Position numbers and translations under genes: made by a program | DNA from: Qipengyuania spongiae | GTDB taxonomy: Bacteria; Pseudomonadota; Alphaproteobacteria; Sphingomonadales; Sphingomonadaceae | Reading direction: 5' to 3' | Assembly (NCBI RefSeq): GCF_026168555.1 | Contig: NZ_CP092471.1 | Coordinates: forward strand, 940,501 to 1,004,500 | DNA: 64,000 nt | The notes under the pieces: generated by a model | Database searches by the model: none | What the model saw: the letters and a program-made list of their open reading frames with translations, nothing else | What the model was told of the DNA's origin: nothing | Shown: piece after piece, positions 1-8,631 of the stretch | Numbering within the stretch: the stretch's first letter is position 1 | Layout: each line of letters begins with the position of its first letter

Positions 1-12
1 GACGGGACCGGC

Positions 13-303
13 ATGCAGGCGCTCTACACGATCTACGAAATCATCGCGATGCTCACCAATGTGCTGGTGATGCTGATCATCATCCAGTTCATCATCGGGC
101 TGCTGTTCGCCTTCAACGTGGTGAACAGCTCGAACGAGTTTCTCTCCAGCTTCTACATGGCGATCAACCGGCTGTTGGACCCGATCCTGCGTCCGATCCG
201 GAACATCATGCCCAACACCGGGGCGATCGATTTCTCGCCGCTGGTGCTGATCATCCTGCTCAATGTCGTCCTGATCGTGCTGGGCGGGATCATCTACAAC
301 TGA
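13..303 (+). CDS. YggT family membrane protein
   Basis: Small integral membrane protein of 96 residues with two hydrophobic segments (about residues 8-35 and 70-94). Between them is the family's hallmark basic Pro/Arg stretch ([10 protein letters not shown], about residues 54-63). YggT proteins are widespread; roles in osmotic stress or septum/cell-shape upkeep have been suggested but the biochemical function is unsettled. The reading frame is open to the left edge of the window, so an upstream start cannot be excluded, but the length from this ATG is normal for the family. Its stop overlaps the folD start (TGATG), so the two are probably co-translated. Confidence 0.85.
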   Translation: MQALYTIYEIIAMLTNVLVMLIIIQFIIGLLFAFNVVNSSNEFLSSFYMAINRLLDPILRPIRNIMPNTGAIDFSPLVLIILLNVVLIVLGGIIYN

Positions 304-1196
304 TGGTTGCCGAGACGATCGACGGGAAGGCCTTCGCCGCACGCCTGCGCGAGCGCGTGGGCGAAGCTGCCGCGCGGTTTGAGGAGAAGGCGGGGCGCAA
401 GGCCGGCCTGGCCGTTGTTCTGGTAGGCGAGGATCCGGCGAGCCAGGTCTATGTCCGTTCGAAGGGAAAGGCCACGCTCGCTGCCAGCATGAACAGCTTC
501 GAGCACCGGCTGGAGGCGGACACATCGCAGGACGATCTGCTTGCACTGGTCGAGCGGCTCAATGCCGACGATGCGGTCGACGGCATCCTCGTGCAGTTGC
601 CGCTGCCGGCTCATATCGACGCGCAGGCGGTGATCGCGGCAATCGATCCCGACAAGGACGTCGACGGGTTTCATGTGACCAATGCCGGGCGGCTTGCGGT
701 GGGGCAGGCGGGCTTCGTGCCCTGCACGCCGATGGGCTGCATGATGCTGCTGACCGACCGGCTGGGGGACCTTTCCGGACTCGACGCGGTGGTGATCGGC
801 CGGTCGAACATCGTCGGCAAGCCGATGGCGCAGCTCCTGCTCGACGCCAACGCTACCGTCACCATCGCGCACAGCCGGACCAGGGATCTCGCCGCGGTGG
901 TTCGCCGGGCGGACATCGTGGTCGCAGCGGTGGGACGGGCGGAGATGGTCAAGGCCGAATGGTTGAAACCGGGGGCGACGGTGATCGATGTCGGCATCAA
1001 CCGGCTGCCCCCCGCGGATGGCGAGGAAAAGGGCAGGCTGGTCGGCGACGTGGACTACGGTCCGGCCAGCCAAGTGGCGTCGGCCATCACGCCGGTCCCT
1101 GGCGGGGTGGGCCCGATGACCATCGCGGTTCTCTTGCGCAACACGCTCGTCGCCGCGCACCGCAATGCCGGGCTGACAGCACCGGAAGGGATTTGA
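303..1196 (+). CDS. folD: Bifunctional methylenetetrahydrofolate dehydrogenase / cyclohydrolase
   Basis: FolD interconverts 5,10-methylene-, methenyl- and 10-formyl-tetrahydrofolate in the cytosol, feeding purine and formyl-Met synthesis. At 297 residues it has normal length. The catalytic Tyr50 and Lys54 lie in VYVRSKGKA. Other family signatures are GILVQLPLP, the substrate-site PCTPMG, the Rossmann segment [12 protein letters not shown], and the C-terminal [10 protein letters not shown]. The start overlaps the yggT stop by one base. It heads a compact + strand group with a lipoprotein and marC downstream; nothing suggests functional coupling beyond shared transcription. Confidence 0.97.
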   Translation: MVAETIDGKAFAARLRERVGEAAARFEEKAGRKAGLAVVLVGEDPASQVYVRSKGKATLAASMNSFEHRLEADTSQDDLLALVERLNADDAVDGILVQLPLPAHIDAQAVIAAIDPDKDVDGFHVTNAGRLAVGQAGFVPCTPMGCMMLLTDRLGDLSGLDAVVIGRSNIVGKPMAQLLLDANATVTIAHSRTRDLAAVVRRADIVVAAVGRAEMVKAEWLKPGATVIDVGINRLPPADGEEKGRLVGDVDYGPASQVASAITPVPGGVGPMTIAVLLRNTLVAAHRNAGLTAPEGI

Positions 1197-1201
1197 CCGC
1201 G

Positions 1202-1990
1202 ATGCGCCGCACTTTCTCCGCTGCGATTGCCCTAGCGGTCGGTGCTGCCCTGCTGGCCGGGTGCGCCTCGGGACCGCGCAAGCCGACTTCCCGCCAGATC
1301 GCGCGTATCGAACGCGCACTTTCCAACGCGCCGGGTGCGGCTCAACCATCGACCATCATCGCGACGGAGATAGCGTTCGCGCGGATGGCGCGGGACGAGG
1401 GGCAGTGGACTGCCTTCACCCATTTCGCGGCCGAGGAGGGGGTCCTTCATGGCGAGAACGGACCGATCGCCGCGAAGCCGTGGTTGGCGCAGCAGAGCAA
1501 TCCGCCCAAACCGGTCCAGTGGGGTCCGCGCACGGTGTGGATGAGCTGCGACGCCAGTCTCGCGATCAGCCAGGGGCGGTTTCGCGATCCCGAGGGCAAG
1601 GTCGGGATTTTCAACACGGTGTGGGAGCGGCAGGGCGATGGAACCTATCGCTATCTCTACGACGGCGGCGCGCTCGATAATCCGCAGCCGCCGCCTCCGC
1701 CCGCCGGCGAGGAAGATGAAGAGGTCATCGTCGTCACCGCGCTCGACACGGTGCGCGGCGAGGTGGCCGACTGTTTGGGACCCGGCAACCCCCTTCCTGC
1801 GGCGCCCTTTGCTCCGGCGAGCACGGGCGCCGAGATCGGTGGCACTCGTTCGGGAGACGGATCGCTCGTCTGGCAATGGCGTCAGGATGCGGAAGGATCG
1901 CGCCAGTTCCGCTCCTTCATCTGGCAGGGCGGCGAGTGGCAGGAAGCCGCGAGCTTCGACTTCGGCGCAGAGGCGGGTGGCGCAGAATGA
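1202..1990 (+). CDS. Predicted lipoprotein, possibly NTF2-like
   Basis: A 262-residue protein. The ATG at 1202 is chosen because it gives a clean lipoprotein signal: Arg-Arg, a hydrophobic core, then the lipobox LLAGC with the modified Cys at residue 20. The open frame extends further upstream through folD, but that part is shadow. The mature part (about residues 55-150) resembles small secreted NTF2/DUF4440-like folds, with FTHFAAEEGV early on, then a Trp-rich strand pattern. A Pro-rich linker and an acidic patch (about residues 160-175) precede a C-terminal beta segment. It is probably anchored in the outer or inner membrane facing the periplasm. Function is unknown; the NTF2-like reading is a weak inference. 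Confidence 0.75.
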   Translation: MRRTFSAAIALAVGAALLAGCASGPRKPTSRQIARIERALSNAPGAAQPSTIIATEIAFARMARDEGQWTAFTHFAAEEGVLHGENGPIAAKPWLAQQSNPPKPVQWGPRTVWMSCDASLAISQGRFRDPEGKVGIFNTVWERQGDGTYRYLYDGGALDNPQPPPPPAGEEDEEVIVVTALDTVRGEVADCLGPGNPLPAAPFAPASTGAEIGGTRSGDGSLVWQWRQDAEGSRQFRSFIWQGGEWQEAASFDFGAEAGGAE

Positions 1991-2610
1991 GCGAACTCTT
2001 CATTTCCGCCTTCATCACGCTTTTCGTGGTGATCGATCCGCCCGGCTGTGCCCCGATCTATGCCGGGCTGACCAAGGGGGCGACTGTCGCCCAGCGGCGC
2101 AACATGGCGCTGCGGGCCTGCGGGATCGCCACGGTAATCCTGCTGTTCTTCGCCTTCCTCGGCGAGGAGCTGTTCGGCGCGCTCCATATCGAACTCGATG
2201 CCTTCCGGATCGCGGGCGGGCTGATGCTGTTCTTCATTGCTTTCGAAATGGTGTTCGAAAAGCGCACCCAGCGGCGCGAGGAACGTGCGGAAAAGCTTGC
2301 CGCCGATCCCGAGGTCGAGGACGTTTCCGTGTTCCCCATGGCCATGCCCATGCTGGCCGGGCCGGGCGCGATCGCGGCCGTCATGCTTCTGATGAACGAG
2401 GCGGATAGCAGCGAGGAAGCGATGGCGGTGTTCGGCGCGCTGGCCGCCGTGATGATCATCACCGGACTCGCTCTGGTCGCCGCCGGTCCGCTGCTGCGCG
2501 TGCTGGGCGACAAGGTGGAGGCGGTCATTACCCGTCTGCTGGGCGTGCTGCTGTCCGCACTCGCCGCGCAATATGTGATCGACGGGCTGCGCGGCAGCTT
2601 CGGGGTCTGA
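1987..2610 (+). CDS. MarC family integral membrane protein
   Basis: A 207-residue polytopic inner-membrane protein of the MarC/UPF0056 family with about six hydrophobic segments. The N-terminal FVVIDPPGCAPIYAGLT and the central PMAMPMLAGPGAIA are the duplicated family motifs. MarC proteins were once linked to multiple antibiotic resistance, but the link was withdrawn and the transported substrate is unknown. The ATG at 1987 overlaps the preceding lipoprotein stop (ATGA), which decides the start; upstream in-frame sequence lies inside the lipoprotein gene. Confidence 0.9.
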   Translation: MSELFISAFITLFVVIDPPGCAPIYAGLTKGATVAQRRNMALRACGIATVILLFFAFLGEELFGALHIELDAFRIAGGLMLFFIAFEMVFEKRTQRREERAEKLAADPEVEDVSVFPMAMPMLAGPGAIAAVMLLMNEADSSEEAMAVFGALAAVMIITGLALVAAGPLLRVLGDKVEAVITRLLGVLLSALAAQYVIDGLRGSFGV

Positions 2611-2613
2611 GCC

Positions 2614-3219
2614 TTACTGAAGCGTCGCGCGGTCGTCGCCGCCGTCGCGCAGGGCGAAGAACTGCATAAGCTGGATCATCAGCTCGCATCGGGTAGAGAG
2701 ATCGGGCGCTTCCAACAATGCCTGCTTGGCCGCGACATCGAAGGGCGCGATCTGCGAGACGCCGTTGATGAGCGATTCATCGTCGAGCCGCTCGACCGAG
2801 TCCCAGTCCACGCTGTATCCCTGCATGTCGGCGAAGATCCTTGCCTCCTGCTCGAAGGCGGCGCGTTCGACGCTGGCGAGAGTCTCGAATCGCGGATCGT
2901 CGATCGGCTCTCCCTCGACCTGACGGAAGGGGGTGGCCACATCGAGTTCGCGGATCAGCCGGAAGCGCTTCTCGCCTTCGAGCACGAGGTTGAAGCGGCC
3001 GTCCTCCAGCGCCTCCACGTCCTCGATGCGACCGATGCAGCCCACGGTGTAGAGCGGCGCATCGTCGCCGCCGCGCTGGGGCTGAATCATCGCGATCCTG
3101 CGGTCGCGCGCAAGCGCATCGGAAGTGAGCGCGCGGTAGCGATCCTCGAACATGTGAAGCGGGAGCTGCAGGCCCGGGAACAGGATGGCGCCCGGAAGAG
3201 GGAAGATCGAAAGCCGCAA
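2614..3219 (-). CDS. Lon N-terminal-domain (substrate-binding) protein
   Basis: A 201-residue stand-alone version of the Lon protease N-terminal domain, without the AAA+ and Ser-Lys protease parts. It begins with the typical IFPLPGAILFPG and LPLHMFEDRYR, followed by the YTVGCIGRI strand. Such proteins are cytosolic and of unknown function, probably protein binding. The start is TTG at 3219: no ATG or GTG lies upstream in frame after the neighbouring gene, and the first ATG inside would remove the conserved N-terminus. It lies 4 bases after the thioredoxin-like gene, so the two form an operon, a common pairing in alphaproteobacteria. Confidence 0.88.
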   Translation of the reverse strand: MRLSIFPLPGAILFPGLQLPLHMFEDRYRALTSDALARDRRIAMIQPQRGGDDAPLYTVGCIGRIEDVEALEDGRFNLVLEGEKRFRLIRELDVATPFRQVEGEPIDDPRFETLASVERAAFEQEARIFADMQGYSVDWDSVERLDDESLINGVSQIAPFDVAAKQALLEAPDLSTRCELMIQLMQFFALRDGGDDRATLQ

Positions 3220-3223
3220 AGCG

Positions 3224-4150
3224 TTAGCCGAACAGGATCCGCGACAGACGGCGGCGGGTCGCCACCACCCACGGATCCTCCAGGCCGACCGCTTCGAAGA
3301 TCTGCAACAGCTTGGCCTTGGCCGCGCCGTCGTTCCATTCGCGATCCTGCTCGATCATGGCGAGAAGCTCGTCCGCGGCGGCATCGCGCTGGCCCGCGGC
3401 GAAGGCGGCCTCGGCGTATTCGAGGCGCGCTTCCATGTTCTCGCGATCCTGCGCCTTGTCGCGCAGAGCGGCGAGTTCGGCCTCGTCCGGGGCGTTGCCC
3501 GCAAGTTCGAGCGCACTTTCGGCAAGCCCGAGCTGCGGATCGTCGACCAGCGCGGGATGCTGGCGCGCGACGTCGAGCACGGCCCGTGCTTCCTCGGCCC
3601 GGCCCGCCTCGACCAGAGCGCGTACCAGACCGGCCTGTGCCGCCCCGTTGTCGGGCGCCATCTCGACGACCTGCCCGAAAATGCCGACCGCGCGCTCTGC
3701 GTCACCCTCGGCCAAGACCTGTTCGGCCATGGTCACGAACTGCGAGACATCCTGCGTCTTAGGGGCCGCAGCATCGGCCGCTGCGGCCTCGACGGGAAGC
3801 TGTTCGAGCAATTGATCCAGAACCTGCTTCAGCTGGCTTTCGCTACGTGCGCTGGTGAGATCGGCGACCGGCTGGCCCTGGAACAGCGCGTAGACCGTCG
3901 GGATCGAACGGACCTGGAACTGGCCCGCGATGAACTGTTCCTCATCGACATTGACCTTGGCGAGAACGACGCCCCTGTCGGCATAATCCGCCGCCACCTT
4001 TTCCAGGACGGGGGTGAGCGCCTTGCACGGCCCGCACCATTCGGCCCAGAAATCGAGGATGACGAGCTTCGTCATCGATGGCTCCACCACTTTGGTGCGG
4101 AAAGCGTCGACGGCTTTCTGTTCTTCGACTGTCAGTCCCTGCGTGGCCAC
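3224..4150 (-). CDS. Thioredoxin / tetratricopeptide co-chaperone (CnoX/YbbN-like)
   Basis: A 308-residue cytosolic protein with an N-terminal thioredoxin domain (about residues 10-115) carrying the active site Cys39-Gly-Pro-Cys42, followed by alpha-helical TPR-like repeats to the C-terminus. This matches the YbbN/CnoX family, in which E. coli CnoX guards client proteins and hands them to GroEL. E. coli CnoX lacks a normal CxxC pair; here the full CGPC is kept, so oxidoreductase activity is likely. The start is GTG at 4150 with a GAAGGA ribosome site about 9 bases upstream. It is first gene of an operon with the Lon-domain protein. Confidence 0.9.
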   Translation of the reverse strand: MATQGLTVEEQKAVDAFRTKVVEPSMTKLVILDFWAEWCGPCKALTPVLEKVAADYADRGVVLAKVNVDEEQFIAGQFQVRSIPTVYALFQGQPVADLTSARSESQLKQVLDQLLEQLPVEAAAADAAAPKTQDVSQFVTMAEQVLAEGDAERAVGIFGQVVEMAPDNGAAQAGLVRALVEAGRAEEARAVLDVARQHPALVDDPQLGLAESALELAGNAPDEAELAALRDKAQDRENMEARLEYAEAAFAAGQRDAAADELLAMIEQDREWNDGAAKAKLLQIFEAVGLEDPWVVATRRRLSRILFG

Positions 4151-4252
4151 GCGGCGTTCCTTCTCTTCTATATTGGGTCACCCGCTATATGGGCGCTTGG
4201 TCCATGCTTTGAAGGGCGGGGGCAAAGAGGGCAAGGGGGCGAAAATTTCCGC

Positions 4253-4281
4253 TTGCAGCATCGGGAAGGCGTTGCTAATCG
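4253..4281 (+). promoter_or_regulatory. Candidate promoter of tRNA-Gly
   Basis: TTGCAG (4253-4258) and TAATCG (4276-4281) are separated by 17 bases and lie about 45 bases before the tRNA. Each matches the -35/-10 consensus only partly, so this is a spacing-based inference. Confidence 0.35.
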
Positions 4282-4325
4282 CGCGCCTCCCCAGCGATGA
4301 CCTGTTCATCGCGGAGCGTCAGTGA

Positions 4326-4400
4326 GCGGGCGTAGCTCAGGGGTAGAGCACAACCTTGCCAAGGTTGGGGTCGGGCGTTCGAATCGCCTCGCCCGCTCCA
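4326..4400 (+). tRNA. tRNA-Gly (anticodon GCC)
   Basis: A complete cloverleaf can be folded by eye. Acceptor GCGGGCG (4326-4332) pairs with CGCCCGC (4390-4396). The D-arm is GCTC/GAGC. The anticodon stem CAACC/GGTTG encloses loop TTGCCAA with anticodon GCC. The T-arm is GGGCG-TTCGAAT-CGCCT. The discriminator is T4397 and CCA is encoded (4398-4400). The anticodon reads GGC and GGU glycine codons. Confidence 0.96.
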
Positions 4401-4502
4401 TTCGACGGAAGCAGTGGTACTTTCGTCGACCCGCCTATCTTACGAACTCAAGCTGCACTTGCAATTCACCTGCGCGTATGGTGAGGGCGTTCCTGTAAGT
4501 TG

Positions 4503-4518
4503 TAATGTTGTAACATTA
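4503..4518. promoter_or_regulatory. Palindrome before the zinc-type TonB receptor (candidate Zur-like operator)
   Basis: TAATGTT-GT-AACATTA is a perfect 7-bp inverted repeat around a 2-bp centre, in a 163-base gap that is much more A/T-rich than its surroundings, 45 bases before the receptor ATG. Fur-family metal regulators use A/T-rich palindromes of ATGTT...AACAT type, and the downstream gene looks like a zinc receptor, so a Zur-type operator is the natural guess. The binding protein itself is not in the window. Confidence 0.5.
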
Positions 4519-4563
4519 TCAGCTCCTCCTGTCGTCATCCATACTTCTTTCGAGAGACCCATC

Positions 4564-6768
4564 ATGATTCGCAAAACCTCTCTTCTCGCCGGCACCTGCG
4601 TCGCTGCGGCCGCATTCGCGTTGGCCGGGCCGGCCCTGGCACAGCAGAACCGCCCCGCCGCGCAGGATCGGTCGGGCCAGAGCGGCTCGGCGCAGGCTCA
4701 GGACACATCGAGCGACGAAGCCTACCCCGAAGACTACCACAATATCAGTCCGACGATTATCGTCAGCGCCCGCGGCGTACGCGATCTCGATATCCTCGCG
4801 GGCACATCTGTGCTGCAGGGGCTGGATCTTCAGCGCAATCTCGCTGGCCAACTCGGTGACACGCTCGAGAGCCTGCCCGGCGTCAGCTCCAGCGGCTTCT
4901 CGCCGGGCGCCTCGCGTCCGATCCTGCGCGGTTTTTCCGGCGAGCGCGTGCGGACGCTCATCGATGGGCTCGGATCTTTCGACGTCTCCAACACGTCGGA
5001 CGACCACGCCGTTGCCATCGAGCCGCTGCTGGTCGAGCGAATCGAGGTCCTGCGCGGTCCGGCCGTGTTGCTCTATGGCAGCCAGGCGATCGGCGGCGCC
5101 GTCAACGTGATCGACAAGCGCATCCCCCGCGCCCCGCTCGACAAGCCGTTCCATCTGGATGCCGCCGGCGGTTACGAGACCGTCAACGATCAATACAATA
5201 TCGGCGGCTCGCTCGACGTCGCGCTGGCACCGGGCCTCATCGCCCATGTCGACGGCGCGTATCGCGATGCCGGCAATCTCGAGATTCCGGGTTATGTCGT
5301 CTTGGATCGACTGCGGGCGGACCTTCTTGCGGATGCCGACGCGGAAGAAGCTGAGGGCGAGCTTGGCGAGGCCGAGGAATTACGCGAAATCGCCAACCAG
5401 CGCGGCGTCCTGCCCAACAGCTATTTCGAGACCTACAATTTCGGCGGGGGCCTCGCGCTTTTCCGCGGGGACAGCAATTTCGGTATCTCGGCCGGCTATT
5501 ACGATACGCGCTACGGCGTCCCCGAAAGGCCGGGTGCTGGCCATCACCACGAAGGCGAAGAAGGCGGCGAAGAAGAAGGCGGCGAGGGAGAAGAGGGCGG
5601 CGTTTCGATCGGTCTCGAGCAGTTTCGCGCCGATTATCGCGGCGAGCTGGCGCTCGGCGGCGGCTTCTTCGAAACGCTGGTGACCCGGGTGGGCTACAGC
5701 GACTACACTCACACCGAATTCGAAGGCACCGAAGTCGGCACGGTTTTCGACACCGAGAATATCGAGGCGCGGGCCGAGCTGGTCCAGAATTCGAGTGGCG
5801 CACTGCGCGGCTCGGTAGGCGTGCAGTATCTCTTCCGCGATTTCCAGGCGGTGGGTGAAGAGGCGTTCGTCGCGCCCAACCGCACCAACCAGTTCGCCGT
5901 ATTCGCGCTTCAGGAATACGGGACCGGTCCGTTCCAGATCGAGGGCGCGGCGCGTTACGAAGCGACCAATGTCGAATCGATCGTGCTGGGTGTCGACCGC
6001 GATTTCGATGCCTTTTCGGGCGCTCTCGGCGTGTCCTACCAGATCGAGAACGGCCTGCGCTTCGGCGTGAACGGAAGCCGCGTCGTCCGCGCGCCTTCGG
6101 GCGAGGAGCTGTTCGCCAATGGTCCGCACGTCGCCACCCAGCAATTCGAAGTCGGCGACACCACGCTGGCTCTCGAAAAGGCGTGGGGTGTCGAGGCCTA
6201 TCTGCGCGGAAATGTGGGGCCGGCAACGATCAATCTGGGCGCCTTCCACAACTGGTTCGACAACTACATCTACTTGCAGGAAACCGGGGAGGAAGAGGAC
6301 GATCTGCCAGTCTTCGCCTACCTTCAGGACGATGCCCGCTATTACGGCTTCGAGGGCGAGATTGCCTTTCCCGTCGCCCGGTTCAACGACAGCCTCTCGC
6401 TTAACGCCGATCTGCGCGGCGAATATGTCCGCGCCGAGCTTGATGACGACATCAATGTGCCGCGCATTCCCCCGCTCGGCCTGTCGGGCGCGCTTTCGCT
6501 GCAGGGCGACCGCTTCGACGTGCGCGGCGAGGTCGAATGGTACGACGACCAGAACAAGGTGGCTCCGTTCGAGACGCCGACCGACGGGTTCACCTTCGTC
6601 AACGCATCGGTCGCGTTCCGTCCGCTACAGGGCAACGATAATGTCACTCTGCTGGCTCAGGTCCAGAACATCTTCGACGTAGAAGGCCGGCGCGCGACCA
6701 GCTTCACCAAGGATTTCGTCCCGCTCGGCGGGCGCAATTTCCGCATAAGCCTGCGCTCGAGCTTCTGA
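4564..6768 (+). CDS. TonB-dependent outer-membrane receptor, ZnuD-like
   Basis: A 734-residue outer-membrane receptor with Sec signal (cleavage near ALAQQ, residue 25), plug domain (about residues 55-170) and a 22-strand-type beta barrel ending in aromatic Phe. The plug carries SDDHAVAIEPLLVERIEVLR and GPAVLLYGSQAIGGAVNV, typical of ZnuD-type zinc receptors. A His-His-His tract followed by a Gly/Glu-rich run (about residues 323-346) sits in an extracellular-loop position; ZnuD has a comparable His-rich metal-catching loop. The ATG at 4564 is chosen for its signal peptide; the open frame upstream crosses the intergenic palindrome. It is a single gene, probably repressed when metal is plentiful. 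Substrate zinc is inferred; another metal or a metallophore is possible. Confidence 0.88.
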   Translation: MIRKTSLLAGTCVAAAAFALAGPALAQQNRPAAQDRSGQSGSAQAQDTSSDEAYPEDYHNISPTIIVSARGVRDLDILAGTSVLQGLDLQRNLAGQLGDTLESLPGVSSSGFSPGASRPILRGFSGERVRTLIDGLGSFDVSNTSDDHAVAIEPLLVERIEVLRGPAVLLYGSQAIGGAVNVIDKRIPRAPLDKPFHLDAAGGYETVNDQYNIGGSLDVALAPGLIAHVDGAYRDAGNLEIPGYVVLDRLRADLLADADAEEAEGELGEAEELREIANQRGVLPNSYFETYNFGGGLALFRGDSNFGISAGYYDTRYGVPERPGAGHHHEGEEGGEEEGGEGEEGGVSIGLEQFRADYRGELALGGGFFETLVTRVGYSDYTHTEFEGTEVGTVFDTENIEARAELVQNSSGALRGSVGVQYLFRDFQAVGEEAFVAPNRTNQFAVFALQEYGTGPFQIEGAARYEATNVESIVLGVDRDFDAFSGALGVSYQIENGLRFGVNGSRVVRAPSGEELFANGPHVATQQFEVGDTTLALEKAWGVEAYLRGNVGPATINLGAFHNWFDNYIYLQETGEEEDDLPVFAYLQDDARYYGFEGEIAFPVARFNDSLSLNADLRGEYVRAELDDDINVPRIPPLGLSGALSLQGDRFDVRGEVEWYDDQNKVAPFETPTDGFTFVNASVAFRPLQGNDNVTLLAQVQNIFDVEGRRATSFTKDFVPLGGRNFRISLRSSF

Positions 6769-6796
6769 ACCGGCCGGCCTCGCGGCGGCTTGCTCT

Positions 6797-7300
6797 TCAA
6801 TCGGAAGGGCGGGTCGCCGCCGGGGGCGCGGTGGGAGTTACGGCGGGCGTCACCACCGGGGTTGCCGCTTCGGCCCGGCCTTCCGCGCGGGCAGCCTCGA
6901 CCTCGGCGTCATGGGCACGATCGCGCTCGCGCCAGGTGCCGAGATTGCCGCGCACCTGCCCGTAAGCGAAGACCATCAGCAGGCCGCCCATGACGGCGAG
7001 GTTCTTGAGCGCCATCTGCGCCTGCACCGGATCGGTGATCCGGCTGTGGAACAGGATCGTGGCAAGCGCGGTGAAGACGATCAGCGCGCCCGAGGCGAGG
7101 CGCGTGCCGATGCCGCTCGCCAGCAGCAAGCCCGCGGCGATCTCGAACACGCCGGTGGGCAGGGCGAGCGAGCCGGGAAGATTGGTCGCACTCTGGATAT
7201 ATTCGGCTGTCGCCCCGGTATCGAGGACCTTGTCGAGGCCCGCCAGAATGAACAGCGCCGCGATCAGGATACGGCCGATAATTGCTGCCAGAGTTGCCAT
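6797..7300 (-). CDS. DoxX family membrane protein
   Basis: A 167-residue membrane protein with four predicted helices (about residues 5-22, 48-68, 72-90 and 102-118) and the DoxX-family N-terminus GRILIAALFILAGLDKV. The tail (about residues 120-167) is charged, then Ala/Pro/Thr-rich, and probably disordered. DoxX-like proteins occur in quinol-oxidase and redox-stress contexts but most have no proven activity. It follows the oxidoreductase gene on the same strand with a 67-base gap and converges with the zinc receptor. Confidence 0.85.
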   Translation of the reverse strand: MATLAAIIGRILIAALFILAGLDKVLDTGATAEYIQSATNLPGSLALPTGVFEIAAGLLLASGIGTRLASGALIVFTALATILFHSRITDPVQAQMALKNLAVMGGLLMVFAYGQVRGNLGTWRERDRAHDAEVEAARAEGRAEAATPVVTPAVTPTAPPAATRPSD

Positions 7301-7367
7301 GCCTTCGTTCTCCCCGGTTTAACTCGGAGAGGATCATGGCGCGGGAGCGCCGTTCCGTCGAGTGTCT

Positions 7368-8561
7368 TCAGCTTTCGGTCGCGAAACTCACCGTCGCGCG
7401 GGCCTTCAACCGCTCGACCAGCGCCTCGCCGAGGAACGAGCCGGGCGTGCCGATGCCGCCTTCCGCGTCGCAGCTCAGCAGCCCCATCGCCGTCTCCGCA
7501 ATCATGCGGCTGGTCGATCCGTATCCCGGATCGTAGCGCCCTTTCACCGCGTAGCGGATCGTCTTGCCATCGGGATATTCGCCGATGAAAACGACGTCGT
7601 AGAAGCCGTTCTCGCGCTCCTCCGCCGTGGGGCCTTCGCCTGGCTTGGGCGGTTTTGCGCCGAAGGGGTTCTTCATCATCTCGACCGCGGCCTCGGCCAT
7701 CTTCCTGCCCGCTTCGCCGGGGCTGGTCAGAACCATCTCGTCGTAACGGAAATCCTCGCCATAGGGATGGCCGCGCAGGAAGTTGGTGCGGTGGACGTTC
7801 TTGGTGTTGATCGGCGCCATCACGAACGGTGCCGCCCATTTGTCGAGATCCTTTTCGTAGCCCGGGATCATGCCGCTCGGCTGATCGGGTCCCTCGAAGC
7901 CGGGGGTGAGGGCGAAGGGGTCGCGCAGCAGGCCGATGATCTTCGGGCTCTTCGCCGCCGCCTTCATGGTGGCGCCGAGGCTCGCCGCGGTGCCGCCCGA
8001 GAACGTGCCCTTCATCGCGCGCACCCGGCCGCGCACGCGCGGCGCGGGCGAACCGTGCGTTGCCACCGCATGCTTCTGGAGCATCAGGACGCCGAGATCG
8101 AAGGGAATGGAGTCGAAGCCGGACGAGAAGCAGATTCGTGCGCCGCTGGCCTTGGCAAGGTCGTGATTGCGGTCGATCTGCTCGCGCATCCAGGCAGGCT
8201 CGCCGCACAGATCGGCGTAGTCCGTGCCCGCCCGCGCACAGGCTTCGACCAGAGCGTCGCCATAGAGCTGGTAGGGGCCGACCGTGGTGATGACGACGCG
8301 CGTGCTTCGGCACATCGCTTCGAGGCTCGCGGGATCGTCGGCATCGGCAACGATCAGCGGCGTGTCGGCGGATGCGCCGATCAGTGTGCGGACATCCTCT
8401 AGCTTGGCCAGATTGCGTCCGGCCATTGCCCATTTCGGCGCGTCGGGCTTGCCGTCATACTCACGAACGAAGTGCTCCGCGACGAGGCGTCCGGTGTAGC
8501 CGGTCGCCCCATAGACCACGATGTCGAATTCCCGTTCGGACCTGTTGTTCGTCGCGCTCAT
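7368..8561 (-). CDS. Saccharopine dehydrogenase-like / trans-acting enoyl reductase family protein
   Basis: A 397-residue NAD(P)-dependent oxidoreductase. The N-terminal Rossmann fold shows VVYGATGYTGRLVAEHF, and TTVGPYQLYGDALVEAC follows, as in the SCCPDH and mycobacterial trans-acting enoyl reductase families. These are lipid-associated rather than true lysine-pathway enzymes. Nothing nearby (dcd, DoxX) suggests lysine synthesis, so a lipid or isoprenoid reduction role is more likely; the substrate is unknown. ATG at 8561 gives the normal N-terminus. Confidence 0.82.
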   Translation of the reverse strand: MSATNNRSEREFDIVVYGATGYTGRLVAEHFVREYDGKPDAPKWAMAGRNLAKLEDVRTLIGASADTPLIVADADDPASLEAMCRSTRVVITTVGPYQLYGDALVEACARAGTDYADLCGEPAWMREQIDRNHDLAKASGARICFSSGFDSIPFDLGVLMLQKHAVATHGSPAPRVRGRVRAMKGTFSGGTAASLGATMKAAAKSPKIIGLLRDPFALTPGFEGPDQPSGMIPGYEKDLDKWAAPFVMAPINTKNVHRTNFLRGHPYGEDFRYDEMVLTSPGEAGRKMAEAAVEMMKNPFGAKPPKPGEGPTAEERENGFYDVVFIGEYPDGKTIRYAVKGRYDPGYGSTSRMIAETAMGLLSCDAEGGIGTPGSFLGEALVERLKARATVSFATES

Positions 8562-8631
8562 TCCCGCTCTCCTTCGCCGCGATGATTGCGCGCAGAGGCG
8601 GGTGCTGTCAAAGCCGCTACGGCAGCGCGGT

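Noticed and set aside
4414..4563. N-terminal extension of the zinc-type receptor
   Set aside because: It would bury the signal peptide inside the protein and run through the A/T-rich palindrome region.
4401..4563. Cobalamin or other riboswitch before the TonB receptor
   Set aside because: Gap of 163 bases has no conserved B12-box-like sequence or multi-stem layout; only the palindrome stands out.
5533..5605. Low-complexity GAAGGCGAAGAAGGCGGC-like run as a microsatellite or frameshift hotspot
   Set aside because: It encodes the Gly/Glu-rich receptor loop in frame and the reading frame continues normally to the end; length variation is possible but cannot be judged from one sequence.
7316..7325. 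TTTAAC element before DoxX as another CtrA site
   Set aside because: Only one half-site is present (GGTTTAACTC) with no second half at 7-base spacing.
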